A stretch of 64,000 nucleotides of DNA, from NCBI GenBank assembly GCA_003223245.1, contig QHYI01000143.1:1-64000 (forward strand), given 5' to 3'. The notes beneath the pieces are model-generated. The model was not told where the DNA came from. It made no database searches and saw nothing but the letters and a program-made list of their open reading frames with translations. Shown piece after piece: positions 56,861 through 64,000 of this stretch; the first letter of the stretch is position 1; the number at the start of each line of letters is the position of its first letter. The translations under genes and the position numbers were made by a program. This DNA is from Acidobacteriota bacterium (GTDB taxonomy: Bacteria > Acidobacteriota > Terriglobia > Acidiferrales > UBA7541).

Positions 56861-57736
56861 TCAGGGATGTATCGATGCGGGAATCGGCCGGCCCATGGCT
56901 TTGGCATATTCGGCAGGATAGAGTGGGCTTTCGGGGAACTCCTCGGTTAGTTGTTGCAGAAGCTTTTGCGCCAAGGCTCTTTGCTTCTCGCGCCGCGCCG
57001 CGAGCGCCAGCATAATCTTGGCAACAGGCTCCAGGTACCGCCCCCCTTCCGCGGCCTCTTGCAATTGCTGCATGCCAAGCTTCTTGTCGCCATGGATTCC
57101 GCCGAACCACAGCATGGCGCGAAAGCCCACGGATAAGCTGCCTACAATGTAGTTCGCGGATCCCAGCGCTACGTAAACGTCTTTCGCGTCGGGACGCTCG
57201 GCCAGCAACGCCCTGGCGTGCGCGTTAGCTTCTTTGAGCCGCCGAAGCGCTTCCAGATTGTGCTTCTTGAGAATCATGTCAGCATCCGATTCCATGCCGG
57301 CGCAAAGCGTGAGAGCGTAGAGCGCTTCGGGGTCCTTTGCATCTTTTGCTAGCCGCTCGGCTGCGAGTTCGCGCGCTTTTTGAATCGCCGTTTCAAAGCC
57401 TTCCATGCGCTCGGGGTCCGGCTCACCCTCGATGCCGTGGAGGAATTTCTTTTCGTTGAGGAAGAAGTCGCTGGTAAGGACTCCTTGGCGGTAAAACTCT
57501 TCAAAGAGATAACTGGCGGCGATAGCAACTTGGCCAAAAGGTTCTTCCGGGTGCTGGGCTTCCCAAGCCTCAAACAGGGCGCGCCCTTCGGGGAACTTCT
57601 GAATATAGAGCTGGCGAAAGCCGGAACAGAGTTCCGGGACTTTCACGAACGCGGGAGTGGCAGGATCCTGAGCCTTTGTGACAAAAGTGGTTTGCAGGAA
57701 GACAAAGGCGAGGAGAGTGAGCATTAGAGAGCGCAT
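56861..57736 (-). CDS. Secreted TPR-like protein linked to the polyketide operon
   Basis: About 291 residues from the ATG at 57736, which has an AGAAGG ribosome-binding site. The track also allows a TTG at 57754 that overlaps the upstream stop. A signal peptide (SLMLTLLAFVFLQTTFVTKA) precedes helical repeats such as GQVAIAASYLFEEFYRQGVL, LAKDAKDPEALYALTLCAG and MLALAARREKQRALAQKLL. A conserved-looking Gly-rich stretch (LSVGFRAMLWFGGIHGDKK) is also present. No enzyme motif is seen. It is directly downstream of the methyltransferase and polyketide synthase genes, so it probably belongs to the same transcript and might act in export or placement of the product. Confidence 0.75.
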   Translation of the reverse strand: MRSLMLTLLAFVFLQTTFVTKAQDPATPAFVKVPELCSGFRQLYIQKFPEGRALFEAWEAQHPEEPFGQVAIAASYLFEEFYRQGVLTSDFFLNEKKFLHGIEGEPDPERMEGFETAIQKARELAAERLAKDAKDPEALYALTLCAGMESDADMILKKHNLEALRRLKEANAHARALLAERPDAKDVYVALGSANYIVGSLSVGFRAMLWFGGIHGDKKLGMQQLQEAAEGGRYLEPVAKIMLALAARREKQRALAQKLLQQLTEEFPESPLYPAEYAKAMGRPIPASIHP

Positions 57737-57750
57737 TCGAACAGCCTTCT

Positions 57751-58323
57751 TCAAAACAGGCCGGGCAAGAACCGCGGTTTGCGGCCCATCGCCGCTCGGT
57801 ATTCAGGGCTCGCCATGAGCACATTCTCTTCCGCCCGGATCCGCAGGGATAGCACAAACGAAAAAATCAGCACCGTTACAACGGTGGTGATCCAAGCGGT
57901 ATGAATGAGCGGAAGCGAAATCATTTCCAGAATCACTCCGGTGTAGTTGGGATGGCGCACAAAGCGAAACGGTCCTGTGGTTACGACGCCCATGCGCGTG
58001 GAATCCATCACCTGCACGCTCCACAGATTTCCCAGCGTTCGAATCACCCAGAAGCGCATTAGATTGGATGCCAGAAAGAGAACCAACATCGTCGCGCCGA
58101 GAAGGGGCAGAAAAGGCCGATGCAGCAGGACGACTTCCAGAGCAGCGCCGATCAAAACGCCAGTGTGCACGACCACCATCCATTTGAAATGCGGCTCGCG
58201 GACGCGCACCGCGCCGCCGGCGATCATGCGTTGCTGATGCCGCCGGGAAATGCGCAATTCGACAAGGCGGAGCACTCCCACAGTGGCGAGGAGCGCCAGG
58301 TACAAGTAGACGCTCAGGCCCAT
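57751..58323 (-). CDS. Isoprenylcysteine carboxyl methyltransferase-like membrane methyltransferase
   Basis: 190 residues with four to five transmembrane helices. The C-terminal ICMT signature FRFVRHPNYTGVILEM and EENVLMASPEYRAAMGRKP mark the SAM-binding region. It overlaps the type III polyketide synthase gene by 10 bases, which is strong evidence for a functional link. In Bacillus a similar pair (bpsA-bpsB) makes methylated alkylpyrones. By analogy this protein would O-methylate the polyketide product in the membrane. The start ATG lies within the upstream gene's end. Confidence 0.87.
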   Translation of the reverse strand: MGLSVYLYLALLATVGVLRLVELRISRRHQQRMIAGGAVRVREPHFKWMVVVHTGVLIGAALEVVLLHRPFLPLLGATMLVLFLASNLMRFWVIRTLGNLWSVQVMDSTRMGVVTTGPFRFVRHPNYTGVILEMISLPLIHTAWITTVVTVLIFSFVLSLRIRAEENVLMASPEYRAAMGRKPRFLPGLF

Positions 58324-59399
58324 TGCAGTAAGAGAAACTCGGCGCTAAAGCCGGGACCAAAAGCGGCCGCCAGCGCGTAATCGCCGGCCTTGAGCGGCCG
58401 CTTTTCGAGCCACTCCTGAAGGATGAAAAGAATGGTCGCGCTCGAAAGGTTGCCGACGTTAGCAAGAATGTCCCACGACGGCTGCGTGTCGCACTTGCAC
58501 AAGCCCAGCTCGGTTTCCACGTTTCCAAGCAAACGCGCGCCTCCGGGATGCAGAATCCATCCCTTGATGTCTTCGCGCTTGCGTCCGTTGCGCCCGAGAA
58601 AGCCCTCGACCAGCCCGCGGATTTTTCCGCCGATCATTTCCGGAACGTCCTTCGACAGCAGAATGTGGAAGCCGGAATCGCGCAGATCAAAACCCATGGC
58701 CCAGAGCGAGTCCTCGAAGGTGTATGTCTCTGAAACCAGAATCTTCGGGCCGCGCGAGCCATTTCCGCGCACGATCACCGCGGCGGCGCCGTCACCAAAC
58801 AGAACCGAAGAAATGAGATTGGCCTGCGAAATGTCTTTGCGTTGAAACGTGAGCGAGGGCAATTCCACCGAGATGATGAGAACGTTTCCCCCCGGACGCG
58901 CTTTCAAATAATCTGCGGCGCGGCCCAGAGCCATGGCTCCTGCCGCGCAACCTAATTCCGTGAAAGGCATGCGCCGCACGTTGGAACGAAAACCCATCAG
59001 GTGGATGAGATGGGCATCGAGCGAAGGAATCATGAAGCCGGTGCACGAGACCGTGATAATCAGGTCGATCTCTTCCGGCTTGAGGCCTGCGCGTTCCAGG
59101 CATTTTCCCGCTGCTTCCCGGCCAAGCTTTACTGCGTGTTCGATGTATTCGTTGTTGGTTTTCGAAAGCGCGCGAGGCTCGATGGTGTAATCGATCGGGA
59201 AGATGGAATGCCTTTTGTGCACCTGCGCGTTGTCCACGATGCTCATCATCGCTTCCAGGCGCCGCTCGGGAATGTTGAAGACGCGGCCCATGTAATATTT
59301 CACGTCCTCGCGCGTGATGGTGTGCGGCGGCAGCGCCGTGGCCGTCGCGGCAATCGTGGGATACATTGCGTCACCGTTTACCCCCGGAACGTGACTCAC
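58314..59399 (-). CDS. Type III polyketide synthase
   Basis: About 361 residues from a GTG at 59399, preceded by GGAGAGG. An ATG at 59366 is the main alternative. The Cys-His-Asn triad is present: Cys151 in FTELGCAAGA, His284 in WILHPGG and Asn317 in NVGNLSSAT. Chalcone-synthase-like segments include FGDGAAAVIVRG and VSCTGFMIPSLDAHL. The enzyme condenses malonyl-CoA on an acyl starter, probably long-chain, to give an alkylpyrone or alkylresorcinol. That product type is inferred from the methyltransferase next to it, with which it overlaps. The TPR gene and an SDR gene follow. Confidence 0.92.
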   Translation of the reverse strand: MSHVPGVNGDAMYPTIAATATALPPHTITREDVKYYMGRVFNIPERRLEAMMSIVDNAQVHKRHSIFPIDYTIEPRALSKTNNEYIEHAVKLGREAAGKCLERAGLKPEEIDLIITVSCTGFMIPSLDAHLIHLMGFRSNVRRMPFTELGCAAGAMALGRAADYLKARPGGNVLIISVELPSLTFQRKDISQANLISSVLFGDGAAAVIVRGNGSRGPKILVSETYTFEDSLWAMGFDLRDSGFHILLSKDVPEMIGGKIRGLVEGFLGRNGRKREDIKGWILHPGGARLLGNVETELGLCKCDTQPSWDILANVGNLSSATILFILQEWLEKRPLKAGDYALAAAFGPGFSAEFLLLQWA

Positions 59400-59452
59400 G
59401 GATTCGATCCTCTCCCTTTGGAGCGCCAAGAAAGCTGCTGGTTCTGCCCCGT

Positions 59453-60537
59453 TTAACCGCTTGGATGTAAGGCGTTCAAAGCATGTTGCTTTGGAAATCC
59501 CGACTCTACCTCACTCCTTCCGTCTAACCCAACACTTTCGAATTCGTTGCCCGAGCTTGCCCGAGAGCGTCGTTTCAGGTAGGAAATGCGCGCGTCCGGC
59601 AGCATCGCATCGAGTATTTGAGCATCGAGCGGCGCACGGTTGGGCACAAACGTTTCGAACACCGGCAGCGTGGATGTAATCGCAACGTGGCGCGCCACCA
59701 GGTCGTTTGCCGCCGTGTTAGGACATCCTCCCTGTTTTTTGTCCGCAAGAAATTCCGTATCCACCACTAAGCGGTGTTCCAAATCATCAATGCCCAAGTT
59801 TGCCGCTTCGCGAAAACCGATGGAACAAAGGTGCCCGTCACTTGAATGCCGTGAGCGTGCGCCGCCTGCATTGCCGCGCTCAGTTCGTCCGGGGTGATAT
59901 TCATGTACGCCTTGAACGAAGTCACGCCCTGCTCTATCCAGAATGCGACGGTGCGGCGGGCATTTTCCGTGTCTTTGAGCTGATGCATCTGCAGCGCGAA
60001 CGCTCCAGGCCCTTCGAGATGCGGCCCCGTGACGTGAATCCTCGGGCCAGCCATTTTTCCATCATCGATATCCCGCTTGAGCTGCAGGTCCGCGTACGGC
60101 TCCATGCTTCCCGTCGTTCGAATCGAAGTCACGCCTCCCGGCGAATACGGGCGGGGGAAACTTGCCGCATGTTCCGGATAAAGCGGAGGCGCGCCGCCCG
60201 GCGAAGGGTAATACATGTGGTCATGCATGCCGACAAGGCCGGGAATGATGGTGCGCCCGCCCAGGTCAAGAACCTTCGCGCCCTCGGGAATCTTTGTGCT
60301 GGCAGCGTCATCGAATGCCGAGATTTTTCCATTGGTGATGACAGTTTGGTCCGCCCGCGGGACCGCTCCCGTGCCCTCGATGATGCGCACATGGGTCAGC
60401 GCGATCATCGGCGCGTCTTCCTTCACGAACGCGCGCACCTCTGGAGCGAATCTGGAGGCTGCCTGCGCGGCCGAACGCGAAGGCAATAACGACGCCGACA
60501 GCAACAAGCAGAAGGCCGGGAACGCCGCTTTTCGCAT
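59453..60537 (-). pseudogene. Amidohydrolase, frameshifted and C-terminally truncated
   Basis: A secreted amidohydrolase start (signal peptide FPAFCLLLSASLLPSRSAA, ATG at 60537 with GGAG) leads to the metal motif GLVGMHDHMYYP, then VTSFKAYMNITPDEL. Around 59835 a one-base loss shifts the frame. The track ORF continues as nonsense (FVPSVFAKRQTW), while the homologous HLCSIGFREAANLGIDDLEH continues in another frame. That frame keeps TSTLPVFETFVP, then ends near 59453. The remaining third of the family's usual length, with the later metal Asp, is missing. Two separate defects make a functional enzyme unlikely. Confidence 0.82.
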
Positions 60538-60725
60538 GGGCCACTCCGAGGGCAGGAGATTGTCGGGCGTGTCGCAGTTTATGCACCCAGAAGCGCTAAA
60601 GCAAGAGCGTTTCACGTGAAACAGTTCATCGTTTGCCTGTTCGAGCGCCGCTCTATCTTCAACCCGATCCGGAGTTCTTTATGATAGATTCGTGCCTTTT
60701 CCAGCGAACTTCTTTGAGGTGGGCT

Positions 60726-61829
60726 ATGTGCCGATTCTTCTTGCGCTTTCTCGTTTGCTCGTTCGCGCTGGTTCTCTTCCACAAATCGCCTGCGGCCGGA
60801 CAGCAGGCCGCGGCGCCTGCAACCACGGAAGGCGACTTTGTCGCGAAGAACTTTCCGTTTCGCTCCGGCGAATCGCTGCCGGAGCTGCGCCTTCACTACA
60901 CGATGCTCGGCAAGCCCGCCAAGGACGCGCAGGGCCGCGTCACTAACGCGGTCTTGATTCTGCACGGCACCGGGGGAACGGGCCATCAATTCCTCTCGCC
61001 GATTTTTGCCGGAGAACTCTTCGGGCCAGGCCAGCTTCTCGACGCTGCGCGCTACTACATCATTCTTCCCGACGGCATCGGCCACGGAAAATCCTCAAAG
61101 CCCAGCGACGGCCTGCACGCGCACTTTCCGCAGTACGACTACGAGGACATGGTAGCGGCACACCACCGCCTGCTCACCAAAGGCTTAGGCGTGAATCATC
61201 TGCGCCTGGTTATGGGTACATCGATGGGCTGCATGCACTCCTTCGTGTGGGGCGAGACGTATCCCGATTTCATGGATGCGCTCATGCCGCTCGCTTGCCT
61301 GCCGGTCGAAATCGCAGGTCGCAACCGCATCTGGCGCAAAATGGTGATGGACGCGATTCGCGACGATCCCGAATGGAAGGGCGGAGAATATTCCACACAG
61401 CCGCGACAAGCGCTGCGAACCGCGCTCGATCTTTTGATGATTGCCGGCAGCGCGCCTCTGTACTGGCAGAAAGTCTACCCGACACGCGACACCGCGGACA
61501 AAGGCCTGGACGATTATTTCAAGGCGCGCTTCGCCGCCCTCGATGCCAACGATCTCCTGTATGCCGTGAACGCTTCGCGCAATTACGATCCTTCGCCGCA
61601 GCTCGAAAAAATCACCGCGCCCGTCATGTACATCAATTCCGCCGATGACTTCATCAATCCGCCGGAGCTCGCCATCGCCGAGCGCGAAATCAAAAAGGTA
61701 AAAAACGGCCGCTTTGTCGACTTGCCCACCAGCGAGGAAACCCGCGGCCACGGCACCCACACCCGCGCCGCCGTCTGGAAGCAATACCTCGCGGAGCTTT
61801 TAGCGCGGTCGGAACACGAAGGCCACTAA
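60726..61829 (+). CDS. Secreted MetX-like alpha/beta hydrolase
   Basis: About 367 residues from the ATG at 60726, with a GAGGTGGGCT ribosome-binding site. A signal sequence (FLRFLVCSFALVLFHKSPAA) precedes an alpha/beta-hydrolase fold like homoserine O-acetyltransferase. The nucleophile elbow is VMGTSMGCMHS (GxSxG), the acid is in NSADDFIN and the His in TRGHGTHTRAA. True MetX is cytoplasmic, so this exported form is probably an esterase or acyltransferase on another substrate. No methionine-pathway genes are adjacent. Confidence 0.83.
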   Translation: MCRFFLRFLVCSFALVLFHKSPAAGQQAAAPATTEGDFVAKNFPFRSGESLPELRLHYTMLGKPAKDAQGRVTNAVLILHGTGGTGHQFLSPIFAGELFGPGQLLDAARYYIILPDGIGHGKSSKPSDGLHAHFPQYDYEDMVAAHHRLLTKGLGVNHLRLVMGTSMGCMHSFVWGETYPDFMDALMPLACLPVEIAGRNRIWRKMVMDAIRDDPEWKGGEYSTQPRQALRTALDLLMIAGSAPLYWQKVYPTRDTADKGLDDYFKARFAALDANDLLYAVNASRNYDPSPQLEKITAPVMYINSADDFINPPELAIAEREIKKVKNGRFVDLPTSEETRGHGTHTRAAVWKQYLAELLARSEHEGH

Positions 61830-61868
61830 GGCCATTCACCATTTACAGATGCCATTTTCCATTGTGGA

Positions 61869-62147
61869 ATGGCATTCGTGAAAGCCATATCGCTGGACAA
61901 GGCGGGACGCGTCGTCCTACCGAAGGACCTGCGCGACAAGTTGCGTCTCGAAGCCGGCGACGAGCTCATGGTGGAAGAAGCTGGCGAGCAGATTATTCTC
62001 CGCCCCGTGCGGACTCAGCCCACGCTTAAGAAGGAGCGCGGCGTATGGGTGTACCAAGGCGCGCGCGGGGCGCAACGATCGAGCGAGTCTCTGCCGGACC
62101 TGATTGATGCGGCCCGCGAGAAACGTCTGCGCGAGTTTTCCGAGTGA
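61869..62147 (+). CDS. AbrB/MazE-type antitoxin (VapB)
   Basis: 92 residues with an N-terminal SpoVT-AbrB DNA-binding fold (AISLDKAGRVVLPKDLRDKL, then LEAGDELMVEE). A C-terminal toxin-binding tail is rich in charged residues (LPDLIDAAREKRLREF). It overlaps the PIN-domain gene by four bases (GTGA), the usual antitoxin-first order. It should repress its own promoter and neutralise VapC. No strong ribosome-binding site is visible. Confidence 0.87.
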   Translation: MAFVKAISLDKAGRVVLPKDLRDKLRLEAGDELMVEEAGEQIILRPVRTQPTLKKERGVWVYQGARGAQRSSESLPDLIDAAREKRLREFSE

Positions 62148-62569
62148 AGGCGTTTTTCGATACGTCCGTTTTGGTGGCAGTTTTCCGCGGCGACCATGAG
62201 CACCATGAGCGCAGCCTGCGGGTTTTCGCTTCGAGCACAACCAAAGACACCGCGTGCAGCCTGCACACGCTCGCAGAACTCTTTGCTGTCCTGACCGCTC
62301 TTCCCGTCAAGCCGCCGATTTCTCCGGAGCATGTCATGCTTTTCGTGGACGAAATTCGCGCGCGGCTAACGCCCATTTCGCTGGATTCGCAGGACTATTA
62401 TCAAACGTTAGGAGCCGCAGCGGAACGGGGACTTTTCGACGGGCGAATCTATGATGCGCTGCTGCTTCGCTGCGCCAGAAAGTGCCATGCGCAGACCATC
62501 TACACCTGGAACCTCCGGCACTTCAAGGCTATCGCGCCCGATCTCGCGACGCGCCTGCGCATGCCGTGA
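62144..62569 (+). CDS. vapC: PIN-domain toxin (VapC)
   Basis: 141 residues, starting at a GTG inside the antitoxin's last codons. The PIN-domain acidic residues are seen in AFFDTSVLVAVF (first Asp), LHTLAELFAVL (Glu) and LFDGRIYDALLL (two Asp). VapC proteins are RNases that cut tRNA or rRNA under stress. The later acidic position is Asn (TWNLRHF), a common variant. A stand-alone copy with its antitoxin is complete here, unlike the fossil at 35.8 kb. Confidence 0.87.
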   Translation: MKAFFDTSVLVAVFRGDHEHHERSLRVFASSTTKDTACSLHTLAELFAVLTALPVKPPISPEHVMLFVDEIRARLTPISLDSQDYYQTLGAAAERGLFDGRIYDALLLRCARKCHAQTIYTWNLRHFKAIAPDLATRLRMP

Positions 62570-62609
62570 TGTCGCCTTTCCTGAGAAAGCAAAGAATTGC
62601 GTGTGAGGG

Positions 62610-64000
62610 TTACCCCGGGGTTTCCTGGCTGGCGCGAATTTCCTGCCAGCGGCGCGGGCGCTTGTTGGCTTGCAAGACTTTCTTGCGCAAGCGAATCGCT
62701 TTCGGCGTGATCTCTACGTACTCGTCGTCGGCAATAAACTCAATCGCTTGCTCCAGGCTCAACTCGCGATGCGGAATCAGACGAATGGCCTCATCCGCCG
62801 TAGACGAGCGCATGTTCGTCAGCTTCTTTTCCTTGGTCACGTTCACGTCCATATCCTGCTCGCGCGAATTTTCGCCGACAATCATGCCTTCGTAGACGTC
62901 CACTCCCGGCCCGACAAACAGCTCGCCGCGCTCCTGCAAATTCCATAGCGCAAACGCCGTCGAAACTCCCCCGCGGTCCGCCACCAGCGCGCCGGTCGGA
63001 CGCAGCGCCATCTCTCCGCCATACTCGGTCCAGCCATCGAAAATCGAATGAATCAGCGCCGTTCCGCGTGTGTCCGTCAGCAACTGGCTGCGCAAGCCAA
63101 TCAAGCCGCGCGAAGGAATCTTGAAGTCCAGCCGAACGCGCCCCGAGCCATGATTGCTCATCTTCGTCATCTCGCCGCGGCGTCCGCCGATGGTTTCCAT
63201 AATGATGCCGATAAAGCTCTCGGGAATATCGATCACCAGGCGCTCGACGGGCTCGAGCTTCTTCCCGTTTTCCGTGCGCGTCACGATTTCCGGCTTGCCG
63301 ACCATTAATTCGAATCCTTCGCGCCGCATGGTCTCAATCAAAATTGCGAGTTGCAGCTCTCCGCGCCCGAGCACGCGAAACGATTCCGGCGTGTCCGTAT
63401 CTTCCACGCGAATGGAAACGTTCGTGAGCAATTCTTTTTGCAGGCGGTCGCGCAAGTCGCGCGAGGTCAGATACTCTCCATCCTTGCCGGCAAGCGGCCC
63501 GCTATTTACCGTGAAAATCATCGTCAGTGTCGGCTCGTCAATCAGCAGCGGTTCGAGCGGCGCCGGCGCTTCCAAATCGGTGATGCTCTCGCCGATTTGA
63601 ATCGCCTCGACGCCGGCAATCGCCACAATGTCGCCGGCCGGAACTTGCTCGGCTTCGTCGCGCTCTAGCCCGCGAAATGTAAACAGTTTCGTAATTTTCG
63701 TGGGCTCGAGTTTTCCGTTCAGCTTGCTGACGCCCACTTGTTCTCCGCGGCGCAGAGTTCCATTGAACACGCGCGCAATCGCGATTCGGCCCAAAAACTC
63801 GCTGTAATCCAGGTTCATCACTTGAATTTGCAACACGCCTTGAGGATCGCCCGGGGGCGCAGGGATATGCTTGACGATGGCTTGGAACAGCGGGAGCAAA
63901 TCTTTCGAATTGTCGCCAAGCTTGCTGTGAGCTATCCCATCCCGCGCGTTGGTGTAAATGATGGGAAAGTCGAGCTGGTCTTCGGTCGCGTCCAGATCGA
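62610..64000 (-). CDS. typA: Ribosome-associated GTPase TypA/BipA, 3' part
   Basis: The gene enters from the right edge. About 463 codons lie in the window and the N-terminal GTPase motifs are outside it. The track start at 63899 is internal, and the frame continues as LDFPIIYTNARDGIAHSK to the edge. Domain II (RIAIARVFNGTLRRGEQVGV), domain III (GRGELQLAILIETMRREGFE), domain V and the TypA-specific C-terminal domain (GPGVDVYEGMIVGENSREQD) are in order. TypA acts in ribosome assembly and stress growth. It is convergent with the vapBC genes. Confidence 0.95.
   Translation of the reverse strand, partial: DLDATEDQLDFPIIYTNARDGIAHSKLGDNSKDLLPLFQAIVKHIPAPPGDPQGVLQIQVMNLDYSEFLGRIAIARVFNGTLRRGEQVGVSKLNGKLEPTKITKLFTFRGLERDEAEQVPAGDIVAIAGVEAIQIGESITDLEAPAPLEPLLIDEPTLTMIFTVNSGPLAGKDGEYLTSRDLRDRLQKELLTNVSIRVEDTDTPESFRVLGRGELQLAILIETMRREGFELMVGKPEIVTRTENGKKLEPVERLVIDIPESFIGIIMETIGGRRGEMTKMSNHGSGRVRLDFKIPSRGLIGLRSQLLTDTRGTALIHSIFDGWTEYGGEMALRPTGALVADRGGVSTAFALWNLQERGELFVGPGVDVYEGMIVGENSREQDMDVNVTKEKKLTNMRSSTADEAIRLIPHRELSLEQAIEFIADDEYVEITPKAIRLRKKVLQANKRPRRWQEIRASQETPG

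Overview
The window looks like chromosomal DNA of a high-GC member of the Acidobacteriota. This is an inference from gene content, not from a marker tree. The supporting content is a MacB/FtsX-type permease of the acidobacterial ADOP kind, a VWFA-related secreted protein, a carboxypeptidase-regulatory-domain TonB receptor, secreted DinB, PIG-L and beta-propeller proteins, two TonB-like proteins and many Sec signal peptides typical of a diderm soil heterotroph. No prophage, CRISPR array or rRNA operon was seen.

Layout. 0-0.4 kb holds a decayed ISNCY-type transposase and its end repeats. 0.5-5 kb is a ribokinase, deoxyribose-phosphate aldolase and double aldehyde dehydrogenase set that would turn (deoxy)ribose into glycolytic intermediates and acetate. 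5.3 kb carries tRNA-Val(GAC). 5.9-14.5 kb is mixed: a truncated multihaem cytochrome, a B3/4-domain protein, a degenerate GGDEF membrane protein, a trans-sulfuration PLP enzyme, a TonB-like protein, a zinc-ribbon protein, a LOG-family hydrolase, a VWFA protein and a monooxygenase-like protein. 14.7-19 kb has a large M14 peptidase and a lactonase-type propeller.

19.1-28.9 kb is the replication-initiation region, all on the minus strand in transcription order dnaA, dnaN, gyrB, two small genes, gyrA. DnaA-box-like TTTCCACA motifs lie on both sides of dnaA, so the chromosomal origin is probably here. Both dnaA and dnaN are followed by hairpin terminators.

28.9-37.4 kb contains a secreted propeller protein, a full-length permease broken by two frameshifts, a YmdB-type phosphoesterase, a TPR protein, a VapC fossil and a PQQ-like propeller. 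37.6-46.3 kb is a heavy-metal RND efflux operon (small CPLC protein, TolC-like, adaptor, CzcA/CusA-like pump) followed by a TonB-dependent receptor. 46.3-55.6 kb holds secreted proteins, a very large Asp-box propeller, an unusual PilZ-TM-TonB fusion, a graveyard of gene fragments and a PIG-L deacetylase. 55.7-59.4 kb has a dienoyl-CoA-reductase-like SDR and a tight type III polyketide synthase, ICMT-like methyltransferase and TPR cluster, likely for a methylated alkylpyrone or alkylresorcinol. 59.4-64 kb has an amidohydrolase pseudogene, a MetX-like hydrolase, a VapBC module and the 3' part of typA.

The most unusual intact gene is the PilZ-TonB fusion with an intact c-di-GMP signature. The most coherent candidate system is the polyketide cluster. 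There are at least seven broken or remnant genes, so many starts and functions in the accessory parts should be read with care. All homology statements come from reading motifs, not from database searches.
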